From positions 1 through 64,000 of the forward strand of contig JAAZVZ010000004.1 in assembly GCA_018623155.1 (NCBI GenBank): a DNA stretch of 64,000 nucleotides, in the 5' to 3' direction. Below are positions 8,376 through 18,056 of the stretch, piece after piece; within the stretch, counting starts at the first letter, position 1; every line of letters starts with the position of its first letter. The position numbers were made by a program, and so were the translations under genes. Source of the DNA: Glaciecola sp. (GTDB lineage Bacteria > Pseudomonadota > Gammaproteobacteria > Enterobacterales > Alteromonadaceae). Under the pieces are notes generated by a model that saw only the letters and a list, made by a program, of their open reading frames with translations, had not been told where the DNA came from and did not search any database.

Positions 8376-9008
8376 ATGAAATATTTATTCCTAATCACTG
8401 CATTACTGATTGGTGGCTGCTCTAGCACGTATTATTCAGCATGGGAAAAGCTCGGTGTGGAAAAGCGTGATATTCTCATTGACCGGGTGGGGGATGCGAA
8501 AGCTTCCCAAGAAGACGCCCAAGAGGAGTTCAACTCTGCATTAGAACAGTTTTCAGCTTTGATCAATTTTACTGGAGGTGAGCTAGAAACGGTATATGAT
8601 GATCTGAAAGGTCGTTATACCGATGCGAAAGACGCCGCACACACAGTTACGACACGTATTAATAAAGTTGAATCAGTCGCTGATGCCTTATTCGACGAAT
8701 GGCGAGAGGAGCTTGAGTTATACACGAATGCTAATCTTAAACGCGACAGTGCAGCTAAGTTAAGAGCGACTGAGCGTCAATATCAAGGCATGCTCAAAGC
8801 GATGCGGAAAGTCGAGAGTGCGATGCCACCTGTGCTTGATTCACTGCAAAACAATGTTTTGTATTTAAAACACAATTTAAACGCAGCGGCAGTCGGCGCG
8901 TTGCAAGGTGAATTAGGGACAATTAAAGCAGACGTTACACGTTTAATTGCAGAGATGAATTCAGCTATTAAGCAATCTGATGCCTTTATCGCGAGTATGA
9001 AAAACTAA
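8376..9008 (+). CDS. DUF2959-family lipoprotein
   Basis: A 210-residue predicted lipoprotein. The signal peptide MKYLFLITALLIGGCSST ends in a lipobox with Cys15, so the mature protein should be lipid-anchored and face the periplasm. The rest is highly charged and helical with heptad-like spacing, for example YSAWEKLGVEKRDILIDRV just after the anchor and KDAAHTVTTRINKVESVAD near residue 87. This matches the DUF2959 family, which has no known activity. An AAGGA lies before the ATG. The gene converges on yihY; the stop codons overlap by four bases. It probably forms a pair with the upstream small membrane protein. Confidence 0.83.
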   Translation: MKYLFLITALLIGGCSSTYYSAWEKLGVEKRDILIDRVGDAKASQEDAQEEFNSALEQFSALINFTGGELETVYDDLKGRYTDAKDAAHTVTTRINKVESVADALFDEWREELELYTNANLKRDSAAKLRATERQYQGMLKAMRKVESAMPPVLDSLQNNVLYLKHNLNAAAVGALQGELGTIKADVTRLIAEMNSAIKQSDAFIASMKN

Positions 9009-9895
9009 GTTACCTGTTCCACTTGCTTTTCTTGCTCATCGAGGTCGAGTAATTTGGCCTCTTTGACTGAGCAAGTAAATTCGGCCCCAATCAAAACAAC
9101 CATCCAAGACAAATAGACCCAAACAAACAAAATAGGGATCACTGCTAGAGCGCCGTAGACTAATTCATAAGAGGGGAAATTGGTAACGTATAACGCGAAT
9201 CCTTTTTTGCTCAGTTCAAATAAAAAGGTAGATAAAACCGCTCCTGCGAGGGCATGTTTAAATTTGACCTGGGTATTTGGTACGAGCATAAAAATAATTA
9301 AAAATGCAATTAACGCCAATGCACTGGGTACCCATTTGAATAGAAACGTTCCTAAGCCTGGAGTGTATTCTTCTGCCACTGCAGCAAATCCAAGCAAGTA
9401 AGTACTTACAACGACACTTGCACCCATTAAAATTGGTCCAAGTGTGATCACCATCCAATAAATTGCAAAGGTAAAGATTGGCGGGCGTGTTTTACGAGTC
9501 CGCCAAATCACATTTAACGTTTTATCAATATTACTGATTAGAAGCAGTGCTACAATGAGCAAAGAAATGATACCAATGGCTCCCATCTGACTGGCATTAC
9601 TAACAAATTCAGTGACGTATCGTTGCACGATATCCCCTGAGGTAGGCACAAAATTAGTAAAGATAAAATCTTCTAATACTTTTCTCACACTGGCAAAAGC
9701 GGGGAAGGCACTTAGAATAGTAAAGAATACCATGATAAATGGCACCAATGACAGTAGAGAAACGTAGGCAAGATGGCCGGCTGAAACGGTAATTTTGTCT
9801 TCTTTACAACGTGAGACAAAATAACTCAGTAAGTTGTGTAATTGAGGTAGGGTGGTGCGTCGTAAAAGCATCCATGCTTTTTGCATTGTATTCAT
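9005..9895 (-). CDS. yihY: YihY/BrkB-family inner-membrane protein
   Basis: Polytopic membrane protein of the YihY (formerly RNase BN/BrkB) family; the RNase activity once ascribed to it is not correct and the real role is unclear. The 296 residues hold about six membrane segments, with the family motif AGHLAYVSLLSLVPFIMVFF near residue 40, a second helix pair near residues 95-125, and a cytoplasmic acidic C-terminal tail. I use the ATG at 9895 (MNTMQKAW) since a GAAG lies at the right distance upstream; a TTG four codons earlier is the alternative. It lies 77 bases downstream of metF on the same strand. Confidence 0.88.
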   Translation of the reverse strand: MNTMQKAWMLLRRTTLPQLHNLLSYFVSRCKEDKITVSAGHLAYVSLLSLVPFIMVFFTILSAFPAFASVRKVLEDFIFTNFVPTSGDIVQRYVTEFVSNASQMGAIGIISLLIVALLLISNIDKTLNVIWRTRKTRPPIFTFAIYWMVITLGPILMGASVVVSTYLLGFAAVAEEYTPGLGTFLFKWVPSALALIAFLIIFMLVPNTQVKFKHALAGAVLSTFLFELSKKGFALYVTNFPSYELVYGALAVIPILFVWVYLSWMVVLIGAEFTCSVKEAKLLDLDEQEKQVEQVT

Positions 9896-9972
9896 TGTTG
9901 TCTTCAATAGTTAACTATCAAAGAACAGCTTAGCAGACATTTCTACTCAGCGACAAACACAAAAAATAAAAT

Positions 9973-10902
<930 letters not shown>

Positions 10903-11005
10903 CTACGAGATATTAGTGGTTCGGTCAAGCAAAATCATCCATTGTTAGACTAAAACCGTATTCTGAAAATATATAATAAATATAAAAACACGATAAGGCA
11001 GTATG

Positions 11006-11326
11006 ATGGCAACTTGGAATGGTAAATACATACACCCCTACGCAGAGCACGGTAAGAAAGCTGAGCAAGTGAAAAAAGTCACAGTATCTATACCTATCAA
11101 CGTGTTAAAAGTATTAACTGACGAGCGTACTCGTCGTCAAGTCAATAACTTGCGTCATGCAACCAATTCAGAGTTGCTATGTGAGGCCTTTTTGCATGCG
11201 TTTACAGGGCAGCCGCTGCCCAACGATGATGACTTAGCTAAAGAAAATCCCCATCGCATTCCAGCTGAGGCGAGAACCTTGATGGAGCAAATGGGGATGC
11301 TAGAGGTGGAGGAAGTCGAAAAATAA
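11006..11326 (+). CDS. metJ: Methionine repressor MetJ
   Basis: Ribbon-helix-helix repressor that uses S-adenosylmethionine as corepressor to shut down methionine biosynthesis genes. The 106 residues include [20 protein letters not shown], the DNA-contacting beta ribbon and first helix, and [20 protein letters not shown], nearly identical to E. coli MetJ. I choose the second of two adjacent ATGs (11006), giving MATWNGKYI like E. coli MAEWSGEYI and better spacing from AAGG at 10995-10998. The divergent metF and the met boxes between the genes fit autoregulation plus metF control. A TATAAT at 10972-10977 may be its -10 element. It converges on the malic enzyme gene with a gap of only five bases. 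Confidence 0.97.
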   Translation: MATWNGKYIHPYAEHGKKAEQVKKVTVSIPINVLKVLTDERTRRQVNNLRHATNSELLCEAFLHAFTGQPLPNDDDLAKENPHRIPAEARTLMEQMGMLEVEEVEK

Positions 11327-11331
11327 TCGGC

Positions 11332-12576
11332 TTATTCCATATAGCCTTCTGGTAATTCTTCTAAGAATGCCACGCCTGAGTCAATTGCAGCTTGGGCAAC
11401 TGCTTTAGCAATACGTGAGCATAATCTCGGATCCATTGGTTTTGGAATAATGTAATCACGACCAAATTCTAAAGACGACGAATTACTTGCTAGCAAGACC
11501 TCTTCTGGAACCGGTTCTTTAGATACTGCACGCAAGGCTTCTACTGCAGCAACTTTCATTTCATCATTAATGGCATTAGAACGAACATCTAGTGCTCCAC
11601 GAAAGATAAACGGGAAACACAATACGTTGTTGACCTGATTGGGGTAATCAGAACGGCCTGTGGCCATAATTAAATCAGAACGCGTGGCATGTGCCAGTTC
11701 AGGTTTGATTTCTGGATCTGGGTTTGAGCAGGCAAATACAACTGGATTTGGCGCCATCAAAGAAAGTGTTTCAGCTGGCAAGACATCAGGCCCTGATAAG
11801 CCAAGGAACACATCTGCTCCGTCCATTACATCTTCAAGCGTGCGTTTGTCAGTATTATTCGCAAAGGCAAGTTTGTGCTCAGGTAAATTTTCACGTCTAG
11901 TGTGGATCACGCCGTTTCGGTCTATCATATACACCTTTTCGCGTTGTGCTCCGCATTTGATCAATAATTCCATACACGCAATGGCAGCAGCTCCTGCACC
12001 CATACACACAAAGCGCGCATCGGCGATGGCTTTGCCTTGGATTTCTAATGCATTGAGCATGCCTGCAGCCGTCACAATCGCGGTACCGTGTTGGTCATCG
12101 TGGAAAATTGGGATTTTGCAGCGCTTTTGCAGTTCTCGTTCAATTTCGAAACACTCAGGCGCTTTGATGTCTTCTAGGTTAATGCCACCAAAGGTATCTG
12201 CGATATTTGCAACGGTATTGATAAATTCTTCAGTCGTGCGGTGATTGACTTCAATATCAATGGAGTCCAAACCCGCGAATCGTTTAAATAATAACGCTTT
12301 GCCTTCCATCACAGGTTTTGATGCTAAAGGCCCTAAATTACCTAAACCCAAAATAGCTGAACCGTTCGAAATGACCGCAACCATATTACCTTTAGCGGTG
12401 AACTTATATGCCAAATTGGGGTCGTCAGCAATTTCTCGAACAGGCTCTGCCACACCAGGACTATATGCTAACGCCAGATCATTGACGGTTTCTGCTGGTG
12501 TGGTTAATTCAACGCTAATTTTTCCAGGAGTGGGAAGGGCGTGGTAGTCTAACGCCTGTTGACGGAAATCCGACAT
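11332..12576 (-). CDS. Malic enzyme (NAD(P)-dependent, oxaloacetate-decarboxylating), short form
   Basis: Converts malate to pyruvate and CO2 with reduction of NAD(P). The 414 residues show [14 protein letters not shown] near residue 38, the metal/substrate segment [17 protein letters not shown] near residue 133, [11 protein letters not shown] near residue 158 and a Rossmann motif [17 protein letters not shown] near residue 188. It corresponds to the malic domain of E. coli MaeB (759 residues) but lacks the C-terminal phosphotransacetylase-like domain. I use the ATG at 12576 ([12 protein letters not shown]), the usual family start; the ATG four codons earlier has the AAGG directly abutting it. 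Cofactor preference cannot be read from sequence by eye. Confidence 0.93.
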   Translation of the reverse strand: MSDFRQQALDYHALPTPGKISVELTTPAETVNDLALAYSPGVAEPVREIADDPNLAYKFTAKGNMVAVISNGSAILGLGNLGPLASKPVMEGKALLFKRFAGLDSIDIEVNHRTTEEFINTVANIADTFGGINLEDIKAPECFEIERELQKRCKIPIFHDDQHGTAIVTAAGMLNALEIQGKAIADARFVCMGAGAAAIACMELLIKCGAQREKVYMIDRNGVIHTRRENLPEHKLAFANNTDKRTLEDVMDGADVFLGLSGPDVLPAETLSLMAPNPVVFACSNPDPEIKPELAHATRSDLIMATGRSDYPNQVNNVLCFPFIFRGALDVRSNAINDEMKVAAVEALRAVSKEPVPEEVLLASNSSSLEFGRDYIIPKPMDPRLCSRIAKAVAQAAIDSGVAFLEELPEGYME

Positions 12577-12704
12577 CTCGATTGGCATCCTTATGTAGGG
12601 TATTGAAAAATAACGCCTTGAGGCAAATTACATATTTTTATTAGTATGAATCTAAATGTAACACAGACAAATCAAAATGTAAGAGGTAAAAAACAGCAGG
12701 TACA

Positions 12705-12731
12705 AAAAAAGCGCCATATAGACGCTTTTTT
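12705..12731 (-). terminator. Rho-independent terminator after rpmE
   Basis: Nine-base arms (AAAAAAGCG at 12705-12713, CGCTTTTTT at 12723-12731) around a nine-base loop, giving a T-rich tail on the minus strand 17 bases past the rpmE stop. The arms have A/T runs both ways, so it could work in both directions. Confidence 0.8.
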
Positions 12732-12747
12732 GCATAAGACATTGGGC

Positions 12748-12960
12748 TTACTTAGATTTAAGTGCACCAAAACGCTTGTTGAAGCGGTCAACACGACCAC
12801 CAGTATCAACGTTACGTTGCTTACCAGTATAGAATGGATGACAAGCTGAACATACGTCCAAGTTTAAGTCTTTACCAACCGTTGAACGGATTTTGAAAAC
12901 GTTACCACAAGAACAGCTTGCAGTGACTTCTTCGTAGTTAGGGTGAATACCTGATTTCAT
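12748..12960 (-). CDS. rpmE: 50S ribosomal protein L31 (zinc-binding C+ form)
   Basis: Large-subunit ribosomal protein located at the central protuberance/bridge to the small subunit. The 70-residue protein starts [13 protein letters not shown] and has Cys16, Cys18, Cys37 and Cys40, the four-cysteine set of the zinc-containing type A form. A zinc-free L31 paralogue (ykgM type) is not in the window. It is a single gene divergent from priA, with a terminator after it, the same pairing of rpmE and priA seen in E. coli. Confidence 0.97.
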   Translation of the reverse strand: MKSGIHPNYEEVTASCSCGNVFKIRSTVGKDLNLDVCSACHPFYTGKQRNVDTGGRVDRFNKRFGALKSK

Positions 12961-13113
12961 GGGTTACTCCAATATAGAAGCCGCATCGCTATAAGATCTA
13001 GGCAAGCCTAATCAAACACCATACGCTAATAAAAAATATGACAAGCAATTAAACTTGCCGTTTAGGGTCGCGCATATTAAAGTAATCTGTCTTTTGGATC
13101 AAGTGTTTATTCA

Positions 13114-15342
13114 ATGAACATCTATGCAGTAGCGATTCCGGTTCCCTTGTACAAAACGTTTCATTACACCAGTGATGAAGTGCTTGATTTAGGTGCGCGT
13201 GTCGAAGTGAACTTTGCCAATCGCCGCATGGTTGGGATTGTGTGGGGTCAGACTGATGCTCATGACGTTGAGCCAGGTATACTCAAAAAACTCAAACCGG
13301 TAGTTCGTGTACTTGACCAATCCCCCATTTTTGATGAAACATGGCGCGCTTTATTGCAATGGTTGTCAGAGTATTATCAGCATCCACTTGGCGAAGTCTG
13401 TCAAACCGCACTACCCGTTGCTTTGCGAAAGCCAAACGGGAATAGTCAAATTGCCGCTCAAAAATACCTAAAACTCACTTCATTTTTTCAATCACAATGG
13501 GATGAGTGTGAAGATGCAGGTGTTATTTTTAAAAATGCGGGTCATCGTGTTGCAAGCCAGCAACAGGCGTTGTTCAGCGAATTGGCAAAGGGGCCAAAAT
13601 CGTTTGTTGATATTCGTCAGGGATTTACTAAAGCAACACTAGATGGTCTTGCGCAAAAAAGCATGGTCACCTCATTTGAAGCACCTATTGTAGCAGGTTC
13701 ATGGCAACAGCATGCCGACTATTGGGCAAATCTGACACACGCCCGAGCGAATGTTGAACAAGCCTTAGTAGTGACAGGTATTACGTCTCAGTTGGAACAA
13801 TATGGTGCGTTTCTATTAGAAGGCGTCACTGGTAGCGGTAAGACAGAAGTGTATTTGCAAACGATTGCCAACGTCCTTGCAAAGGGACAACAGGTTTTAA
13901 TTCTTGTGCCCGAAATTGGATTAACCCCACAGACAGTGTCGCGTTTTGAGCAGCGCTTTGGGATTGAGGTTGGGGTGATTCATTCTGGGTTGAGTGATGC
14001 AGCAAGATTAAGCGTCTGGCAGAAAGCGCGAGCGGAACAAATTGGTTTAGTCATTGGGACACGTTCTGCGATTTTTACGCCATTACCCACGTTAGGGATG
14101 ATCATCATTGATGAAGAACACGACGAGTCGTTTAAGCAACAAGATGGTCTCAAATATCATGCGCGCGCGTTAGCTACGATGATTGCGCACAAACGCAATA
14201 TACCACTATTACTAGGAACGGCGACCCCGACGGCTGAGTCTTTACACAATGCAAATTCTGGGAAATATCAACATTTTACTTTGACCCAGCGTGCTGGAGG
14301 GGCTGTTCCTGCAGCATTGCGTTTAGTCGATACCTCTCAGATCCCTCTAACGGCAGGGTTGGCGGATGAAACTCTTAAAACGATGCAGGAACATCTCAAT
14401 GCTGGAAGTCAGGTTTTAGTCTTTTTAAATCGCAGAGGTTACGCACCTGCTGTGATCTGCCAGCAATGCGGTCAAGCACAAGAGTGTCGAGCCTGTGATA
14501 AGCCTTATACTTATCACCGAGCAAAAAGAAAACTGATTTGTCACCACTGTACTGACCAAGTCAGCTTAGTGCCCAGTTGCATGCACTGTGGGCATGCCAA
14601 TATGGAGACAGAAGGCATTGGCACCGAGCAATTAACCGCGCAAATTGACGCATTATTTCCGCAGTACAATTCCATTCGTATTGATTCTGATGCGATGCGT
14701 GGCAAGGATGTGCTCAGTAATACTCTTGATGCAATCAACGCCAACGATTATCAAATTTTGGTCGGTACTCAGATTTTAGCGAAAGGACACCATTTTGCGA
14801 ATGTGACGTGTGTTGTGATTATGGATGTCGATACAGCGTTGTTCTCGCCCGATTTTCGAGCCACCGAAAAACTCGCACAATTAATTACGCAGATATCAGG
14901 ACGAGCTGGACGAGCAACAAAACCGGGAGAAACGCTGTTGCAAACTGCCCAGCCTGGGCATCCACTGATTCAAGATCTACTCAACAATGGTTATGGGCAT
15001 TGTATTCGCACCATTTTGCATGAGCGCCAGGCAAATCAGCTACCTCCTTATACCCATCAAGCTCTGATTCGAGCTGAGGATCCTGATCTCAACAAATGCT
15101 TGCGTTTATTGCACTTTGCCATGGAACAATGTGAGCAGTTACAATCGCTTATGTTACTAGGTCCATTACCCTGCTTGATTGAAAAGCGACAGTCGCGGTA
15201 CCGCTATCAGTTGTTATTACAAGCAGAGCAAAGAGGGTACTTGCATGGCGTACTCAAACAATTAACTCCATCAATTCAAGCGTTTGCACAAGAATTGCGC
15301 ATTCGCTGGTCAGTTGATGTAGATAATATAGATTTTAGTTAA
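13114..15342 (+). CDS. priA: Primosomal replication restart helicase PriA
   Basis: 3'-5' helicase that recognises stalled forks and D-loops and reloads DnaB. The 742 residues contain the N-terminal 3' DNA-binding domain (MNIYAVAIPVPLYKTFHYT), Walker A GVTGSGKTEVY near residue 240, DEEH box IIDEEHDESFKQQ near residue 330, the zinc-binding insertion with paired Cys motifs (ICQQCGQAQECRACDK, ICHHC, SCMHCGH; about residues 448-492), and motif VI ISGRAGRA near residue 595. Length agrees with E. coli PriA (732). No clear Shine-Dalgarno is visible before the ATG. ftsN follows 47 bases later. Confidence 0.97.
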   Translation: MNIYAVAIPVPLYKTFHYTSDEVLDLGARVEVNFANRRMVGIVWGQTDAHDVEPGILKKLKPVVRVLDQSPIFDETWRALLQWLSEYYQHPLGEVCQTALPVALRKPNGNSQIAAQKYLKLTSFFQSQWDECEDAGVIFKNAGHRVASQQQALFSELAKGPKSFVDIRQGFTKATLDGLAQKSMVTSFEAPIVAGSWQQHADYWANLTHARANVEQALVVTGITSQLEQYGAFLLEGVTGSGKTEVYLQTIANVLAKGQQVLILVPEIGLTPQTVSRFEQRFGIEVGVIHSGLSDAARLSVWQKARAEQIGLVIGTRSAIFTPLPTLGMIIIDEEHDESFKQQDGLKYHARALATMIAHKRNIPLLLGTATPTAESLHNANSGKYQHFTLTQRAGGAVPAALRLVDTSQIPLTAGLADETLKTMQEHLNAGSQVLVFLNRRGYAPAVICQQCGQAQECRACDKPYTYHRAKRKLICHHCTDQVSLVPSCMHCGHANMETEGIGTEQLTAQIDALFPQYNSIRIDSDAMRGKDVLSNTLDAINANDYQILVGTQILAKGHHFANVTCVVIMDVDTALFSPDFRATEKLAQLITQISGRAGRATKPGETLLQTAQPGHPLIQDLLNNGYGHCIRTILHERQANQLPPYTHQALIRAEDPDLNKCLRLLHFAMEQCEQLQSLMLLGPLPCLIEKRQSRYRYQLLLQAEQRGYLHGVLKQLTPSIQAFAQELRIRWSVDVDNIDFS

Positions 15343-15389
15343 GAGCTTGGTACAATGCTTTGTCTTTCACAATTTGAGCTATAACCTAT

Positions 15390-15959
15390 ATGGCGACTCG
15401 GGACTACGTTAACCGTCAACCAAAACCGCGTAAAACTCAGAAGAATCGACAGCAACAGCGAAAAGTTTCTGTGATCCGTATTGTTGTGACGTTCACGGTA
15501 CTGTTTGGCTTTATTGCAGGTTTGTACTGGTTAAGCTTGCAACCGTTTGGTCAAAACACTGTGACTAATACGCCGAATAACACATCCGATGCGGCACACA
15601 ATCCTGCTGATAAACCCGTACAATCCATCAGTGACGATCCTCTACCAGAATTACCCAAGGAAGAGTGGGAATTTATTAAAATACTTCCCGGCTACGAAGT
15701 TCAAGTCGACGTTGAGGCAGTGAAATCCGATAAATTATTTTTAATGCAGTGTGGCTCCTTTCGCCAGTTTGACCAAGCCGATGCGATGAAAGCGACGATG
15801 GCTATGGCAGGCCTAGAGCCTCAGATACGTGGGTCTAATAACGGTTGGTATCGAGTGATACTTGGCCCATATAATTCCCGACGTGATGCAGAGAAGGACC
15901 GTCATAAACTTGAGCGCGTTAATATTCACAGTTGCCAGATTTGGTTGTGGAACTTGTAA
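15390..15959 (+). CDS. ftsN: FtsN-like SPOR-domain cell division protein
   Basis: Bitopic division protein that triggers septal peptidoglycan synthesis and binds denuded glycan strands at the septum. The 189 residues have a basic cytoplasmic tail (RDYVNRQPKPRKTQKNRQQQR), one membrane helix near residues 29-50 (IVVTFTVLFGFIAGLYWLS), a low-complexity Asn/Thr/Pro linker, and a C-terminal SPOR domain (FLMQCGSFRQFDQADAMKATMA and YRVILGPYNSRRDAEKDRHKL). It is shorter than E. coli FtsN (319) because the linker is short. Position between priA and hslVU matches the E. coli order priA-cytR-ftsN-hslVU, which supports the name. Confidence 0.88.
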   Translation: MATRDYVNRQPKPRKTQKNRQQQRKVSVIRIVVTFTVLFGFIAGLYWLSLQPFGQNTVTNTPNNTSDAAHNPADKPVQSISDDPLPELPKEEWEFIKILPGYEVQVDVEAVKSDKLFLMQCGSFRQFDQADAMKATMAMAGLEPQIRGSNNGWYRVILGPYNSRRDAEKDRHKLERVNIHSCQIWLWNL

Positions 15960-15970
15960 TTTAACCAAAG

Positions 15971-15996
15971 CTTGAAAATCTCATAATCACCCTTAC
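15971..15996 (+). promoter_or_regulatory. Candidate heat-shock promoter of hslVU
   Basis: CTTGAAA at 15971-15977 equals the sigma-32 -35 consensus. The best -10 partner, ACCCTTAC at 15989-15996 after 11 bases, matches CCCCATnT only partly. hslVU is a sigma-32 operon in E. coli, and RpoH is encoded in this window. Only the -35 element is convincing. Confidence 0.4.
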
Positions 15997-16029
15997 TTAT
16001 AACAAATACTCTTTCAGTAAGGAAATCAT

Positions 16030-16554
16030 GTGACCACAATCGTATCCGTAAGGCGTGGCAATCAAGTTGTTGTTGCCGGTGATGGCCAAGTATCCCTTGG
16101 CAACACAGTTATGAAGGGAAATGCGCGCAAAGTTCGACGCATCTACAAAGACAAAGTTATTGCAGGATTCGCTGGTGGAACGGCGGATGCATTTACGTTA
16201 TTCGAGCGTTTTGAAGCCAAACTCGAATTACATCAAGGACATCTTACCAAAGCAGCGGTAGAATTAGCGAAAGACTGGCGAACGGATAGGATGTTACGTC
16301 GTTTAGAAGCTATTCTGGTCGTGGCCGATCACAGCGCCTCTCTCATGATTACGGGTAATGGAGATGTGATTCAAACCGATCATGACTTGATTGCAACGGG
16401 TTCTGGAGGACCTTTTGCCCAAGCTGCTGCATCTGCTTTATTTCACAATACTGAGTTAAGCGCACAAGAGATAGCGACCAAAGCGCTGACTATTGCAGGT
16501 GATATTTGCGTATATACAAACCATTCTCAGACGGTTGAAATTCTCGACTATTAA
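16030..16554 (+). CDS. hslV: ATP-dependent protease subunit HslV (ClpQ)
   Basis: Peptidase subunit of the HslUV complex, a double-hexamer threonine protease that degrades misfolded and regulatory proteins in the cytoplasm. After removal of the initiator Met the chain begins with the catalytic Thr ([21 protein letters not shown]). Other family blocks are [32 protein letters not shown] and [22 protein letters not shown]. The 174 residues match the usual length. The start is GTG at 16030, supported by TAAGGA at 16018-16023 and by the need for Thr at position 2. An ATG two bases earlier is out of frame and followed at once by TGA. hslU follows after 32 bases. Confidence 0.97.
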   Translation: MTTIVSVRRGNQVVVAGDGQVSLGNTVMKGNARKVRRIYKDKVIAGFAGGTADAFTLFERFEAKLELHQGHLTKAAVELAKDWRTDRMLRRLEAILVVADHSASLMITGNGDVIQTDHDLIATGSGGPFAQAAASALFHNTELSAQEIATKALTIAGDICVYTNHSQTVEILDY

Positions 16555-16586
16555 TTCAGCCATAGACTGCTATAGGAAACTTAATT

Positions 16587-17915
16587 ATGTCAGAAATGAC
16601 TCCACGTGAAATCGTTCACGAACTTGATAGCCATATTATTGGGCAGCAAGGGGCCAAGCGTGCTGTATCAATAGCGTTGCGCAACCGTTGGCGTCGCATG
16701 CAACTCCCAATTGAATTACGCCAAGAAGTGAGCCCCAAAAATATTTTGATGATTGGTCCAACGGGGGTAGGTAAAACCGAAATTGCTCGTCGTCTAGCAA
16801 AACTAGCCAATGCCCCATTCGTAAAAGTTGAAGCGACCAAATTTACTGAAGTGGGTTATGTTGGTAAAGAAGTTGAGTCAATCATTCGCGATTTGACTGA
16901 TATCGCAGTGAAGATGGTCAAAGAGCAAGCGATGCAAAAGGTCCGTTTTCGTGCAGAAGAAGCGGCGGAAGAAAAGATCTTAGATATTTTGATTCCACCA
17001 CCCGAAAATATTTTTGGTGAAAAAGAAGAAGTAGATAATAACAGTACTCGTCAAACTTTCCGTAAGAAGCTACGCGAAGGCAAATTAGACGATAAAGAAA
17101 TTGAAATCGACATCGCTTTACCACAAGTTGGTGTTGAAATCATGGCTCCTCCTGGGATGGAGGAGATGACTAACCAGCTACAAGGCATGTTCCAAAACCT
17201 CTCCGGTGACAAAAAGAAAAAGAAAAAGCTACCGGTTAAAGAAGCTTTGAAGTTATTAGTTGAAGAAGAAGCAGCCAAACTGGTCAATCAAGATGATTTA
17301 AAACAAGATGCAATTGATGCGGTTGAGCAAAATGGCATTGTCTTTATCGATGAAGTTGACAAGATATGTAAAAGTGAAGGCAAAAGTAGCGCGGATGTCT
17401 CCCGAGAGGGTGTGCAACGTGATCTACTTCCCATTGTAGAAGGGTCAACGGTATCGACCAAACATGGCATGGTCAAAACCGACCATATTTTGTTCATTGC
17501 ATCTGGTGCGTTTCAAATGAGTAAGCCCTCTGATTTGATTCCTGAATTACAAGGTCGTCTGCCAATAAGAGTAGAGTTGTCGGCACTGAGTGTGGATGAT
17601 TTTACACGTATCTTAACAGAGCCAAATGCGTCGTTGACAGAACAATATATTGCTTTATTAGGGACTGAAGGTGTTCGCTTAAGTTTTGACGATTCAGGGA
17701 TCCAGCGCATCGCTGAAGTGGCATGGCAAGTAAATGAAAAAACTGAAAATATTGGTGCACGTCGCTTACATACGGTGATGGAGAGATTAATGGAAGAAAT
17801 TTCTTTCGTTGCCAGTGAAAAAGACGGTGAATCGTTATTAATTGATAAAGCGTATGTCGATGAGCATTTAGAAATGCTTGTCGATAATGAAGACTTAAGT
17901 CGTTATATTCTTTAA
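16587..17915 (+). CDS. hslU: ATP-dependent protease ATPase subunit HslU (ClpY)
   Basis: AAA+ unfoldase that feeds substrates to HslV. The 442 residues show Walker [19 protein letters not shown] near residue 57, the pore motif [10 protein letters not shown] near residue 90, a variable I-domain (about residues 110-240) with a Lys-rich stretch, Walker [13 protein letters not shown] near residue 250, and sensor 2 [12 protein letters not shown] near residue 391. It ends in LSRYIL, the C-terminal tail that docks into HslV. Co-transcribed with hslV; terminator follows at 17953. Confidence 0.98.
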   Translation: MSEMTPREIVHELDSHIIGQQGAKRAVSIALRNRWRRMQLPIELRQEVSPKNILMIGPTGVGKTEIARRLAKLANAPFVKVEATKFTEVGYVGKEVESIIRDLTDIAVKMVKEQAMQKVRFRAEEAAEEKILDILIPPPENIFGEKEEVDNNSTRQTFRKKLREGKLDDKEIEIDIALPQVGVEIMAPPGMEEMTNQLQGMFQNLSGDKKKKKKLPVKEALKLLVEEEAAKLVNQDDLKQDAIDAVEQNGIVFIDEVDKICKSEGKSSADVSREGVQRDLLPIVEGSTVSTKHGMVKTDHILFIASGAFQMSKPSDLIPELQGRLPIRVELSALSVDDFTRILTEPNASLTEQYIALLGTEGVRLSFDDSGIQRIAEVAWQVNEKTENIGARRLHTVMERLMEEISFVASEKDGESLLIDKAYVDEHLEMLVDNEDLSRYIL

Positions 17916-17952
17916 TAATTTTATAACCAGCCATCTATTATCTTTTTAGAAT

Positions 17953-17987
17953 AAACCGCTGATGATGAAAATCTGAAGCGGTTTTTT
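17953..17987 (+). terminator. Rho-independent terminator after hslU
   Basis: Arms AAACCGCT (17953-17960) and AGCGGTTT (17977-17984) around a 16-base loop, followed by a T run to 17987. It separates hslVU from the sucrose phosphorylase promoter. Confidence 0.8.
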
Positions 17988-17998
17988 GTTAACAAAAC

Positions 17999-18026
17999 TT
18001 GAAATTTATTTTTGTCACGGTAAACT
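17999..18026 (+). promoter_or_regulatory. Candidate promoter of sucrose phosphorylase gene
   Basis: TTGAAA at 17999-18004 and TAAACT at 18021-18026 with a 16-base spacer form a vegetative-type promoter. The -10 element lies inside the long palindrome at 18016-18048, as expected for a repressor-blocked promoter. Confidence 0.4.
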
Positions 18027-18048
18027 TAAACGATTAAGTTATACCGTG
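18016..18048 (+). promoter_or_regulatory. Long palindromic operator/hairpin upstream of sucrose phosphorylase
   Basis: An inner inverted repeat AACTTAA (18023-18029), ACGA, TTAAGTT (18034-18040) has the central CG typical of LacI/GalR operators. It is enclosed by a second pair, CACGGTA (18016-18022) and TACCGTG (18042-18048), offset by one base. In RNA this could make a 14-bp stem with a one-base bulge, ending eight bases before the ATG. Likely target of the LacI-type regulator encoded at 19520-20551. Confidence 0.65.
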
Positions 18049-18056
18049 AAGAAGTT

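Noticed and set aside
11660-12244. A 194-codon open frame antisense to malic enzyme
   Set aside because: It is the complement of a well-conserved coding sequence; the translation has no recognisable motif and is rich in Ser/Ala/Ile as expected from a shadow frame.
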